In this document: one piece after another, positions 46,060 through 54,635 of the stretch
Numbering within the stretch: the stretch's first letter is position 1
Layout: every line of letters starts with the position of its first letter
Assembly: GCF_022664455.2 (NCBI RefSeq)
Contig: NZ_JAKRKC020000001.1
Location: 6,267,001 to 6,331,000, forward strand
DNA length: 64,000 nt
From: Actinomadura luzonensis
GTDB lineage: Bacteria; Actinomycetota; Actinomycetes; Streptosporangiales; Streptosporangiaceae
Direction of reading: 5' to 3'
The notes under the pieces: generated by a model
What the model was told of the DNA's origin: nothing
Database searches by the model: none
Seen by the model: the letters and a program-made list of their open reading frames with translations, nothing else
Position numbers and translations under genes: made by a program

Positions 46060-47019
46060 ATGACCACGGCACAACACAAGATCGGTTCGGGGTTCGGCGC
46101 GAGGAGCACCGCCGCGGACGTGCTCGCCGGGATCGACCTGTCCGGGAAGCTGGCGATCGTCACCGGGGGCTACTCGGGGCTCGGGCTGGAGACCACGCGC
46201 GCCCTGGCCCGCGCCGGCGCCCGGGTCGTCGTCCCGGCCCGCCGCCCCGAGGCCGCCCGCGCGGCCCTCGGCCACCTCGCCGAGGAAGCGGGGGCCGAGG
46301 TGGACGAGCTGGACCTCGCCGACCTCGGCAGCGTCCGCGCCTTCGCCGAGCGGTTCCTCGCCACCGGCCGCGACGCCCACCTCGTCATCGCCAACGCCGG
46401 CATCATGGCCTGCCCGGAGACCAGGGTCGGCCCCGGCTGGGAGGCCCAGTTCGCCACCAACCACCTCGGTCACTACGCGCTCGTCAACCACCTCTGGCCG
46501 GCCGTCGCCCGGGGCGGCGGCCGGGTGGTGTCGGTCTCGTCCGCCGGGCACCGGCAGTCCGCGATCCGCTGGGACGACGTGCAGTTCGAGCGCGGCTACG
46601 ACAAGTGGCAGGCCTACGGGCAGGCCAAGACCGCCAACATCCTGTTCGCGGTGCACCTCGACGCGCTGGCCCGGCAGGCGGGGGTGCGGGCGTTCGCGCT
46701 GCACCCCGGAGCGATCCTCACGCCGCTGCAGCGCCACCTGCCCAAGGAGGAGATGCTCGCCCTCGGCTGGATCGACGAGGCGGGCAACGCCCTGGACCCG
46801 AGCTTCAAGACCCCGGAGCAGGGCGCGGCCACCCAGGTGTGGGCGGCCACGTCGCCGCAGCTCGCGGGGATGGGCGGCGTCTACTGCGAGGACTGCGACA
46901 TCGCGGAGGTCGCCACGGCCGACGAGCCCGGGGTGCGCCCGTACGCGGTGGACCCGGAGCAGGCGGCCCGGCTGTGGCGGCTGTCGGCGGAGCTGACGGG
47001 CGTGGACGCGTTCTCCTGA
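46060..47019 (+). CDS. Short-chain dehydrogenase, WW-domain-oxidoreductase-like
   Basis: A 319-residue SDR of the retinol-dehydrogenase/WWOX-like group common in actinobacteria. The cofactor loop is TGGYSGLG (35-42), NAGIMA follows, and the catalytic motifs are SSAGH and YGQAK. The substrate is unknown; such enzymes often respond to toxic aldehydes or antibiotics. Expression is from a MerR-type promoter, suggesting induction by a small effector or stress. The stop codon lies in a 15 bp tandem repeat (47015-47089). Confidence 0.92.
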   Translation: MTTAQHKIGSGFGARSTAADVLAGIDLSGKLAIVTGGYSGLGLETTRALARAGARVVVPARRPEAARAALGHLAEEAGAEVDELDLADLGSVRAFAERFLATGRDAHLVIANAGIMACPETRVGPGWEAQFATNHLGHYALVNHLWPAVARGGGRVVSVSSAGHRQSAIRWDDVQFERGYDKWQAYGQAKTANILFAVHLDALARQAGVRAFALHPGAILTPLQRHLPKEEMLALGWIDEAGNALDPSFKTPEQGAATQVWAATSPQLAGMGGVYCEDCDIAEVATADEPGVRPYAVDPEQAARLWRLSAELTGVDAFS

Positions 47020-47089
47020 CCCGCCTTCCCCTGATCCGCCTTCCCCTGACCCGCCTTCCCCCGACCCGCCTGCTCCTGACGCGCCCTCC
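47015..47089. repeat. Five tandem 15 bp repeats carrying the SDR stop codon
   Basis: Units at 47015, 47030, 47045, 47060 and 47075 match CCTGACCCGCCTTCC with few changes. As 15 is a multiple of 3, units 1, 2, 3 and 5 place a TGA in the SDR frame (47017, 47032, 47047, 47077), so the gene ends in an array of stops. It lies between the convergent SDR and TPR genes. Confidence 0.85.
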
Positions 47090-47110
47090 TGTCGGAGCCG
47101 GAGCCGCCCG

Positions 47111-48820
47111 TCAGGAGAAGGCGCTGGCCCGGCGTTCGTCCGCCTCGGCCTCGGTGACGCGGCCCAGGGCGCGCAGGGCGACGGCCCGGTTGGCGTACAG
47201 GTCGGGCTGGGGCTGCAGGTCGAGGGCGCGGGTGAGGTCGGCGACCGCGCCGTCGAGGTCGCCGTTCGCGTAGCGCAGCACCCCCCGGTTCCCCCACGCC
47301 GCCGCCAGGTCGGGCGCGGCCGTCACCGCGCGGTCCAGCGCCGCCCTGGCCGCCGCGAACCGCCCCGCCGCCGTCTCCAGCTGGCCGAGGACCGTCAGCA
47401 GGTGCGGATTGCCCGGCGCCAGGGCGAGCCCCGCCTCGACGTCGGCCGCCGCCTCCTCATCGCGCCCGCAGGCGGCCAGCAGCCCGGCGCGGTTGATGTA
47501 GGCGTCCAGGTAGCCGGGGTCGAGCTCGACCACCCGGGCGAGGTCGGCGAGCGCTCCCGCGGTGTCGCCGCGCGTGACGCGCAGCTCGGCCCGGTTGTAG
47601 TGCGCCTCCGGCAGCGGCGGCCCGGCCCGCATGGCGCGCTCGTAGTCGGCCTGCGCCTCGTCCCGCTGCCCGAGCTTGAACAGCAGGTTGCCGCGCTCCA
47701 GGTAGTAGTCGGGGAAGGCGGGGTCGAGGGCGATCGCGGCGGCGTAGTCGTCCAGGGCCTCCTTGTGGCGGCCGAGCGCGGCGAGGAGCTGGGCCCGGTT
47801 GGCCAGCAGCACCATGCGGTGCAGCGGGTGCCGCGCGCCCAGCTCGCGCGCCAGCTCCAGGGCCGACTCCACCAGCGCCAGCGCGGCGGCGGGCCGCCCG
47901 TGCCGCAGCTCGATCAGGGCCAGCCCGTTGCGGTCGAAGCCGAGCTTGAAGGCGCGCTCGGCGGGGTCGGGCAGGATCGTGGAGATCGCGATCGCCAGGT
48001 TGATCCAGCGGCGGGCCCGGCCGAGGTCGCGCTGTCCGGGGTCGGGGTGGCGGGCGTCGAGCATGGCGGTGCCGTACGCCGCCGCGGCGTGCATCTTCGG
48101 GTCCTGGCTGGCCTCGCGCACCCGCTCCCACACGGCCAGCGCCTCGGCGGTGCGGCCGAGGCCGCCGAGCGCGGTCGCGGTGCGCTGCGCGAACCGCCAC
48201 CACGCGGCCCCGCCCGGCTCGGTGCGGGCCATGCCGCGCTCGCCCAGCTCGGCGGCGGCGTGCAGGAACCCCTCGCGCATGGAGCGGTCCACTGCCGCCC
48301 ACAGCTCGTCGGCGTCGCGGGTGTCGGGAGCGGCCGCCGGGCCGCCGGTGCACAGCAGGAGCGTGAGCGTGGCGGGCGGGACACGCCGCGCCATGACGTC
48401 GAGCAGCTCCAGGTCGGTGGGGTCGGCCTCGGCGAGGTTGCACACCGCCAGCGCCAGGCCCGCGGGCACCGCCTCGCGGACGAACTCGGTCAGGCCGTTG
48501 GCCAGCCGCAGCGTACGCCGGGGCGCGGGCACGAGGATGCGCTCGTCGTCGGAGAGCCCGGCCTCGGCCGTGACCCGCCGGGCGGGGACCAGCCCGGCCA
48601 GTTCGGGCGCCGCCGCGCGGATCTCGATGTCGTGGGCCGCCACCAGCTCGGCCGAGCGTTCCAGGGCCGGCGGCACCAGCCGGCGCAGCAGCGCCGCCGC
48701 CACGGTGTAGGGGCCGCGGGGCCGCCGATGCGCGTCGATCATCGGCATCAGCAGCCGCGCGGCCCCCCAGCGGGCGGGTGGTTCGCCCTCGACCCGGAGG
48801 TGGGACCTTCCCTCAGTCAC
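47111..48820 (-). CDS. TPR-repeat protein coupled to an upstream peptide ORF
   Basis: A 569-residue protein. The first 180 residues form a conserved-looking but unassigned domain (IDAHRRPRGPYTVAAALLRR, LRLANGLTEFVREAV). The rest is a long array of tetratricopeptide repeats (about 185-565), for example ALDDYAAAIALDPAFPDYYL and ALADLARVVELDPGYLDAYI. There is no membrane segment. GTG 48820 overlaps the stop of a 24-residue ORF (GTGA), so translation is coupled. The repeats suggest a protein-protein scaffold; its ligand may be the peptide itself, which is speculation. Confidence 0.85.
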   Translation of the reverse strand: MTEGRSHLRVEGEPPARWGAARLLMPMIDAHRRPRGPYTVAAALLRRLVPPALERSAELVAAHDIEIRAAAPELAGLVPARRVTAEAGLSDDERILVPAPRRTLRLANGLTEFVREAVPAGLALAVCNLAEADPTDLELLDVMARRVPPATLTLLLCTGGPAAAPDTRDADELWAAVDRSMREGFLHAAAELGERGMARTEPGGAAWWRFAQRTATALGGLGRTAEALAVWERVREASQDPKMHAAAAYGTAMLDARHPDPGQRDLGRARRWINLAIAISTILPDPAERAFKLGFDRNGLALIELRHGRPAAALALVESALELARELGARHPLHRMVLLANRAQLLAALGRHKEALDDYAAAIALDPAFPDYYLERGNLLFKLGQRDEAQADYERAMRAGPPLPEAHYNRAELRVTRGDTAGALADLARVVELDPGYLDAYINRAGLLAACGRDEEAAADVEAGLALAPGNPHLLTVLGQLETAAGRFAAARAALDRAVTAAPDLAAAWGNRGVLRYANGDLDGAVADLTRALDLQPQPDLYANRAVALRALGRVTEAEADERRASAFS

Positions 48821-48891
48821 CCCTTGTGAATGACGCTGGAGGTCCCAGCCAGCCTCGCGGTTCCAGGCTTGCGGACGACGATGCGTTTCAT
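48817..48891 (-). CDS. 24-residue basic peptide, translationally coupled to the TPR gene
   Basis: The ORF encodes MKRIVVRKPGTARLAGTSSV followed by IHKG. ATG 48891 has a good ribosome binding site, GAGAGG with 6 nt spacing, and its TGA overlaps the GTG of the TPR gene. A -35 TTGATA and an AT-rich -10 lie 30-60 bp upstream. It is basic, Ser/Thr-containing and has no Cys. It could be a leader peptide, a signalling peptide or a precursor peptide; I do not recognise it. Confidence 0.6.
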   Translation of the reverse strand: MKRIVVRKPGTARLAGTSSVIHKG

Positions 48892-48920
48892 GACGTACCT
48901 CTCACTCGGGGTTGACTCCC

Positions 48921-48949
48921 TATTATTAGGGCACCCCTACGAATATCAA
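48921..48949 (-). promoter_or_regulatory. Promoter of the peptide-TPR unit
   Basis: TTGATA (48944-48949) with an AT-rich element around TAATAATA (48921-48928) at 15-17 bp spacing, in an unusually AT-rich intergenic stretch. It resembles a housekeeping sigma-70 promoter and lies downstream of the EamA stop. Confidence 0.55.
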
Positions 48950-49016
48950 GGCTGACGGTAAATAAGCCGGTTGAACGGGGATAAGAAGTAGTTGCCTTTT
49001 GACTGGCTAATGTCAC

Positions 49017-50270
49017 CTATTTGGCGCGGAACCAGTGCGGCGACGCCGGGATGCGCGTATGTTCGGATTCTTCCATCAAGTCGCACAGACAGCGACCCAG
49101 CAGCGTGACCGATCGGCAGCACCCCGGGCCCGGCAGGTTTCTGGTGCGAAGAATGGTGGTGGCGCGTTCTATGAGCCGTTCGAGGCTCGGCTCGCCACCC
49201 CCTTTCAACGAACGGGTGTGCCAGGGACAGGAGGCGACGTCCACGCACGCGCTCTTGACGATGTACGGCGTCGGCCCCTCCCCCGCCCGCGGCGGTTCCT
49301 CACGTCTGATCCGCCGCTCCGCCAGCGCTCTCGCCGCCATTCGGGAAAGGTCGAGGAGTTCGCGGCGGCCGCGTTCTTTTCCCAGCACGGCGGCCCGGGC
49401 CGGCACGGCGAGCAACATCGCGGCGGCCATCAGCCCGCCGCCCACCACCATGCTCCAGCCCACTTCCTCGTTGAACCAGATCACCGCGATGAGCGCGACC
49501 CAGAGGGGCTGCGACGACATGAGGATGGCGCTCGGCACGGCGGGCACGTGCGCCTGCCCGTACGAGCGGGCGAGGAACCCGAGCGCGCACGACACGACCG
49601 ACAGGTGCGCCAGCAGCAGCCAGTCGGGCATGGTGGCGGGCAGCGTGATGCCGTCCCTGGCGCCGACCGCCCCCGTGGTGAGCCCGATGGTGGCGAGCTG
49701 GATGAGCGTCAGCGCGTACGGATGGAAGGCCGGCTGCTTGGACAACTGCCCGAGCATGAGCGTGTGGCCGGAGTAGAGCGCCGCCGCGGCGAGCGTGGCC
49801 GCGAGCGCGATCAGCGAGACCTCGTGCTCCTCGACCCCGCGCATCAGCGTGAACGTCGTCATCCCGCACAGGGCGGCCACGACGCCGTACCAGATGCGGC
49901 GCTGCACCCGCGCCTTGTAGACCACGAGCGCCAGGATCGGCGTCATCACGACGCTGCAGCCGACGGCGAACCCCGACACCGCCGACGGCAGCCCGTGCAG
50001 CGCCACGGCCTGCGCGGTCTGCCCGACCCCGAACATCACCCCGAGAACGACCCCGTTGACCCACGTCTCGCGTGGCAGCCGCCGCAGGCAGCGTGGCCTG
50101 ATCAGCAGGAGCGTCAGCGCCGCGATCAGGTAGCGCTCGGCGAGCAGGTCCTCCACCGGTAACCGGTGGATGAGATCCTTCATCAGCGGGAACGCCGACC
50201 CCCAAGCGGCGCTGACGAACAACAGAAGCACGGCTCCCAGGAGGGGTCGGGGAGCGGGCACGACTGCCAT
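49017..50270 (-). CDS. EamA-family transporter with Cys-rich C-terminal extension
   Basis: The first 290 residues are a ten-helix drug/metabolite transporter with two EamA repeats (first pair around residues 12-120; second repeat LYSGHTLMLGQL onward to the final helix near 276-290). The remaining 127 residues are unusual: basic (KERGRRELLDLSR) and with six Cys (C342, C348, C384, C385, C394, C396) in the last 76. The usual family length is near 300, so the tail is an added domain of unknown role. ATG 50270 has no strong ribosome binding site. The peptide-TPR unit lies downstream in the same orientation. The 302 bp upstream (50271-50572) show no gene. Confidence 0.85.
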   Translation of the reverse strand: MAVVPAPRPLLGAVLLLFVSAAWGSAFPLMKDLIHRLPVEDLLAERYLIAALTLLLIRPRCLRRLPRETWVNGVVLGVMFGVGQTAQAVALHGLPSAVSGFAVGCSVVMTPILALVVYKARVQRRIWYGVVAALCGMTTFTLMRGVEEHEVSLIALAATLAAAALYSGHTLMLGQLSKQPAFHPYALTLIQLATIGLTTGAVGARDGITLPATMPDWLLLAHLSVVSCALGFLARSYGQAHVPAVPSAILMSSQPLWVALIAVIWFNEEVGWSMVVGGGLMAAAMLLAVPARAAVLGKERGRRELLDLSRMAARALAERRIRREEPPRAGEGPTPYIVKSACVDVASCPWHTRSLKGGGEPSLERLIERATTILRTRNLPGPGCCRSVTLLGRCLCDLMEESEHTRIPASPHWFRAK

Positions 50271-50572
50271 GTCAGAAGCATCTCACTACTATTCGCAGCC
50301 GTAGATGTACAGCCAGCAAGCCAGTGAGGTTCCTCTACCACTCGGAGTTAAGAGCATCACCCGCGGGTTCGTACATCCATACCGCGCGCGCGAAGGAACG
50401 GCCATTTCCTACATATCCCGATACGGGAAATAGGGGGCGTCCTGTCCGGCCGGCGGGACGGTCACGCCGGCGGGCCCGGGAGTCGTCACCGGGAGCACCG
50501 CGAGGCGGCGGAGGGAACGGGCCCCAGGAGGGGGATCGATGGGGCCGTCGTCGGAGCTGCCAGCCGGCCGGG

Positions 50573-51076
50573 CTACCTCGTGCCGGGCTGTTCTTCCAGG
50601 ACCGCGGGCGGGACCAGGCGTTTCTCGCCGTAGACGACGGTCAGCTCGCCCACGCGCTCCCTGGACAGCTCACGCCAGCCCTGACGGGCGTACAACGCGA
50701 GCGCCGCTCCCTGGTTGAGGGTCGTGTCGCCTCTGACGCTGAGGAACCCGAGCTCCACCGCGCGCCGTTCGAGCGCGCGCAGCATGGCCGCACCGAAGCC
50801 ACGCCGCTGGAACCCGGGATGGACGCGCAACCGGCACACCTCGGCCGTCGCGCTGTCGACGGGTCTCAGCCCGCCCATCGCGACCACGCGCCCGCCCGTC
50901 TCCCCGACGAGGAAGTCGCCGCCGCACGCCAGGTAGATGTCCTGGATGCGGGGGAAGTCGTCGTCGTAGTAGACGCCGTCACCCGGGAACAGGCCCACCT
51001 CCGCGAGGCAGATCTGATGGAGCGCGAGGATGGTGTCGAGGTCGGACCAGCGATAGCGACGGATCGTCAGCTTCAC
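50573..51076 (-). CDS. GNAT N-acetyltransferase coupled to the XRE/TPR regulator
   Basis: A 167-residue GNAT protein with the acetyl-CoA loop VHPGFQRRGFGAAMLRAL (about 104-121) and the late motif LYARQGWRE. The substrate is unknown. Its GTG 51076 overlaps the stop of the upstream regulator by GTGA, so the two are translated together. The regulator may control this pair or sense the acetylated product (inference). Confidence 0.9.
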   Translation of the reverse strand: MKLTIRRYRWSDLDTILALHQICLAEVGLFPGDGVYYDDDFPRIQDIYLACGGDFLVGETGGRVVAMGGLRPVDSATAEVCRLRVHPGFQRRGFGAAMLRALERRAVELGFLSVRGDTTLNQGAALALYARQGWRELSRERVGELTVVYGEKRLVPPAVLEEQPGTR

Positions 51077-52626
51077 GCACCGCCCCCTTTCAGCTGAGCG
51101 CTCGGCCGCCGCCGCAGCGCGGCGCGGTACTCGTCCAGACCGGGAGCGTCGGGATCACGGGCCATGACGGCCTGCTCCAGCGCCGTGGCCGGGCGCATGA
51201 TGAAGTCGGTGAGGTACTCGTTGCCGACGAGCAGCAGCGCCTTGGTGCCGATGGCCAGCGCCTCGGGGATGTCGCCGTCGATCAGGCGGCACTGGGCCTG
51301 GTCCAGCCGGATCAGCGTCTGGTCGAGGATGTGGTCCTCGTACGCGCTGAGCGCCTGGTCGAGCACCACCTCGGCCTCCAGCGTCTGCCCGAGCTTGGTG
51401 AGCACGTCACCCTGGTAGAAGTAGAGCTGCTTCTCGGTGTACCCGAAAGCGAGGTCCTCCTTGTCCTCGTCCTGCATGTGGGTGAAGGCGTTCCTGGCCC
51501 GCGCCAGCGCGCGCTTGGCCTGGTCGACGACCTCCTTCTTGCTGTCGGTGCCCGACATCATGGCCAGCGCCCTGGCCTCCACGACCGGGGCCATGGCCTG
51601 GGCCACGCACGGCGTGGAGCCGGCCAGGTCGCGGCTCTTCTTGGCCAGGTGCAGCGCCTCGCGGGCGTCGCCGAAGTAGAGGGGGACGAGCGATTCGCGG
51701 GCGCAGATCCAGGCCCGCAGCGCGCGGTCGCCGGTCTCGTCGGCCGCCGTGCGCCCGGTGCGGAAGAACGCGCGCGCCAGGCGGTGGTCGCCGAGGTTGA
51801 TGAGGATCATGCCGCTCAGGCCGGCGAGCTGGGCGGCCATCCGGCACAGCCGCTCCTGCAGGTCGGTCGGCTGACGCCGGGACATCGCGGTGCGCACGGC
51901 GCTCAGTTCGAGCAGCACGTCGCACAGCAGCCGCAGCGGCGCGACGCTGGTGTACTGGCGGCCGAAGCTGACCGTCGCCTCCTCCCACTGGTCGAGCATC
52001 TGGGCGGAGACGGTGGTCGACACGAGCGTCTCGTCCATGCGGCGCCTGATGCCCTCGCACGCGCCGAGCACCGGGCCGTCGAGCTGCTCGGAGAGGTTCG
52101 TGTCGGTGTTGAGCAGATTTAACAGCGTGCGGCGGAGGATGTTCTCGTCCTCCTCCGTCTGGGGGTCGGGCGTCATCGGATGGATCATGAGGCCGCGCTC
52201 CAGCGGATGCGGCGGCATGCGCCGGTCGGGGTCGCCGAGCACGCCGGGCATCCGGTGGCCGTGGCCGCAGATGCACGGCGCTTCGAAGCCCAGCGCCGCC
52301 GGCTCGACCCGGTAGACCGTGCACAGGTAGTGCAGGTATTCGGGCCCTGGGCGCTTCAGCCCGCTCTCGTAGGCCGACAGCAGCGTCTCGCCGATGCCGG
52401 GCTGGGGTTTCTGGTCTCTTTCGAACAGGGCTCTGACCTGCTCGATCACGTCGGCGAGCGCGATGCCGTGCGCCAGCCGATGCGCCTTGATCCGGCTCGT
52501 GCTGAACTGCGACGCGCATGCCTCGTGGATCTCGTCAGCGATCTGGGCGGACGTGCGCCCGGCGGCCAGGCCCTTGGCCCGGATCCGTCGCGCGATCTCC
52601 GTCTCCCTGTGCTGTCTGCCGGACAT
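51073..52626 (-). CDS. XRE-type helix-turn-helix protein with TPR-like domain
   Basis: A 517-residue protein. An N-terminal DNA-binding region (about 10-115; SQFSTSRIKAHRLAHGIALA and LSAYESGLKRPG) precedes a Cys/His segment, CICGHGHRMPG. A long helical repeat domain follows (about 170-480) like those of quorum-type or SARP-linked regulators. The same build occurs in many actinobacterial regulators with a divergent small partner gene, here the 94-residue protein at 52900. ATG 52626 follows GAGAGGGG. The GNAT gene is coupled to its 3' end. Confidence 0.87.
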   Translation of the reverse strand: MSGRQHRETEIARRIRAKGLAAGRTSAQIADEIHEACASQFSTSRIKAHRLAHGIALADVIEQVRALFERDQKPQPGIGETLLSAYESGLKRPGPEYLHYLCTVYRVEPAALGFEAPCICGHGHRMPGVLGDPDRRMPPHPLERGLMIHPMTPDPQTEEDENILRRTLLNLLNTDTNLSEQLDGPVLGACEGIRRRMDETLVSTTVSAQMLDQWEEATVSFGRQYTSVAPLRLLCDVLLELSAVRTAMSRRQPTDLQERLCRMAAQLAGLSGMILINLGDHRLARAFFRTGRTAADETGDRALRAWICARESLVPLYFGDAREALHLAKKSRDLAGSTPCVAQAMAPVVEARALAMMSGTDSKKEVVDQAKRALARARNAFTHMQDEDKEDLAFGYTEKQLYFYQGDVLTKLGQTLEAEVVLDQALSAYEDHILDQTLIRLDQAQCRLIDGDIPEALAIGTKALLLVGNEYLTDFIMRPATALEQAVMARDPDAPGLDEYRAALRRRPSAQLKGGGA

Positions 52627-52899
52627 CCCGGCCCCTCTCACGCAAGTACCGACCGGTCCGCAACTGATGACAGATCGTAGTCGTCAAGTCGCTGTGCGCC
52701 TACCCATGATGATGAAGCAATCAGGGCTGGAAGGAAACGCTTCGCGACCAGACTACGGTTAAGGATCGTCCTCCCAGGGGCTGTTTCTTACAACCCATGA
52801 GGGAGAAGCAACTCCCTGTAGCCGGATCCGGCTCGTTGCGCGCGCCGCCGTCTTGAGCCATGTTTGGCCCACCAGCAGCGATTCATAGGAGGACGAACG

Positions 52900-53184
52900 G
52901 TGGGGGACGACGACTACGAGCGGCTGGAGCGCCTCGTTGAGGAGCTCGGTGCTCGCGGGTTGCTCGCGCGAGTGGTCCGGACCCAGAGCGGCCGCAAGTT
53001 CGTGCGGGTGATCAACCCGAATGCCACGAGCCTGACCGAGAACGTCACCTGCCGGCCGACTGAGGTATCCGACATGCCGGACTGGTGGTACTGCTGGTCC
53101 TGGGGTGAGCGGATGCACACGGCCGACGACCCGGCTGGTGCGGCGACCAAGGTCGCCCGAGTGCTAGCCGCCGTGGGGGAGTGA
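52900..53184 (+). CDS. Small conserved hypothetical protein (94 aa)
   Basis: A 94-residue protein, beginning DDDYERLERLVEELGARGLL, with two aromatic-rich turns (PDWWYCWSWGERMH). No family is recognised. GTG 52900 has a perfect AGGAGG 7 nt upstream. It is divergent from the XRE/TPR gene across 273 bp of AT-richer intergenic DNA and looks like its small partner. A weak hairpin (53197-53220) follows. Confidence 0.8.
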   Translation: MGDDDYERLERLVEELGARGLLARVVRTQSGRKFVRVINPNATSLTENVTCRPTEVSDMPDWWYCWSWGERMHTADDPAGAATKVARVLAAVGE

Positions 53185-53630
53185 CCACAAGGTGAACCGG
53201 GTGGAGCGCAGCCACCCCGGCTCACCGCACCCACGGCGGCCCCTGGGAGCCGGCGGGGTGGCCGGTGCGGAGGGCTACCCGTGCTACGGGGCCCTGGCCA
53301 TCCCGCCGGTTCCGCCCTTCATGGGCGTGACCGGCACCCGCGCGGCTCGCACCCGCGCGCGGGAACTGAGCCACCCGTCCGGTCCGCCGGGCGGGTGTTC
53401 GGGGGATCCCTCCCGGAACCGGCGCGGGACACGCTTCCGGGTGTGTGTCCCGCTCCGAGCCGTCCGTCATCGGAGCGCAGTCTCTCTCCCTCCGCGGCCC
53501 AGAGAGCCTGCGACCCCGTCTTCCCCGGCGTGATGTGACGGCGGGCGGTTCGGTCGGCGGTATTTTGGATCCGAGCTAGATCAAATCGGTCCAAAGCCGA
53601 TCGAACCGCTTCCGGAGGGGGATCCACCCA
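53185..53630. other. 446 bp intergenic region without a gene
   Basis: No frame with normal codon use fills this gap. It holds an imperfect hairpin (53197-53220), a 9 bp inverted repeat GCGGGACAC/GTGTCCCGC (53424-53432 and 53445-53453), and an inverted repeat of 12 bp arms with one mismatch (53547-53558 and 53596-53607) just ahead of the mscS start. The last may be an operator. Confidence 0.6.
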
Positions 53631-54626
53631 GTGCTACTGCTGGTGACGCCGTCGCCACAGCCTTCATCGACATCCACGGGGCTGCCCGACTTGGACCAGC
53701 TCACGAACGGCATGAGCACGGTCTGCCAGAACGACACGGTGCTCTGCTCTACGCTTGCGGCGATGTTCAACAACGCGCCCTGGGCGCCGCTGGTGGCCAC
53801 CGGGATCACGATCGTGCTGATCCTGGTGATCGCGTTCCTGCTGCGCAACCTCGCGCACCGGCTGATCACCCGCGTGGTCAACCGGGCCGCCTCGGGCGGC
53901 TCCATCACGAGCAGGTTCCGCAAGGGCGCCCCTCCCGACGGCATCGACGTGCTGCTCCACGAGCGGCGCAAGCAGCGGGCCGAGACCATGGGGTCGGTCC
54001 TCAAGTACATCGCCTCCATCGTCATCCTGGGCACCGCGGTGCTGACCGTGCTCGACCGGCTGACGATCCCCATCGCGCCCGTGCTGACCAGCGTCGGCAT
54101 CCTCGGCGTGGCCATCGGCTTCGGCGCCCAGGAGCTGGTGAAGGACTTCATCGCGGGCCTGTTCATGCTGCTGGAGGACCAGTACGGCGTCGGCGACGTG
54201 ATCGACGCCGGCGCGGCCGTCGGCACCGTCGAGGCGGTGACGCTGCGCGTGACCCGGCTGCGCGACGCGGACGGCCGCGTCTGGTACGTGCGCAACGGCA
54301 CGATCACCCGGGTCGGCAACGAGTCGCAGGGCTGGTCGCGCGCCTACGTCGACGTCCCGGTCTCCTACGACGCCGACGTGGTCACCGTCAAGGTGCTGCT
54401 GGAGCACGTGGCCGAGGAGATGTGGGCCGACCCCGAGCTGCGCGAGAGCAAGATGGTCGAGCCGCCCCAGGTGTACGGCGTGGAGCAGCTCTCCAACAGC
54501 GCGCTGGTGTTCCGCGTCACGGTCAAGACCCTGCCCGCCGCGCAGGCCGACGTCGCGCGCGAGCTCCGGCTGCGGGTCAAGGCGGCGATGGACGCCGCGG
54601 GCGTCGCCATGGTCGCCATTGCCTAA
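53631..54626 (+). CDS. MscS-family small-conductance mechanosensitive channel
   Basis: A 331-residue channel that releases solutes on hypo-osmotic shock. Membrane helices lie at about 52-72, 122-142 and 145-165. The third contains the pore-lining Gly/Ala pattern followed by the family motif GFGAQELVKDFIAGLFMLLE. The C-terminal beta and alpha/beta cytosolic domain follows (VGDVIDAGAAVGTVEAVTLR, VRNGTITRVGN). GTG 53631 has GGAGGGGG upstream. Its stop TAA is the first half of the glbO -10 box. Confidence 0.94.
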   Translation: MLLLVTPSPQPSSTSTGLPDLDQLTNGMSTVCQNDTVLCSTLAAMFNNAPWAPLVATGITIVLILVIAFLLRNLAHRLITRVVNRAASGGSITSRFRKGAPPDGIDVLLHERRKQRAETMGSVLKYIASIVILGTAVLTVLDRLTIPIAPVLTSVGILGVAIGFGAQELVKDFIAGLFMLLEDQYGVGDVIDAGAAVGTVEAVTLRVTRLRDADGRVWYVRNGTITRVGNESQGWSRAYVDVPVSYDADVVTVKVLLEHVAEEMWADPELRESKMVEPPQVYGVEQLSNSALVFRVTVKTLPAAQADVARELRLRVKAAMDAAGVAMVAIA

Positions 54627-54635
54627 GCTAGTGCT

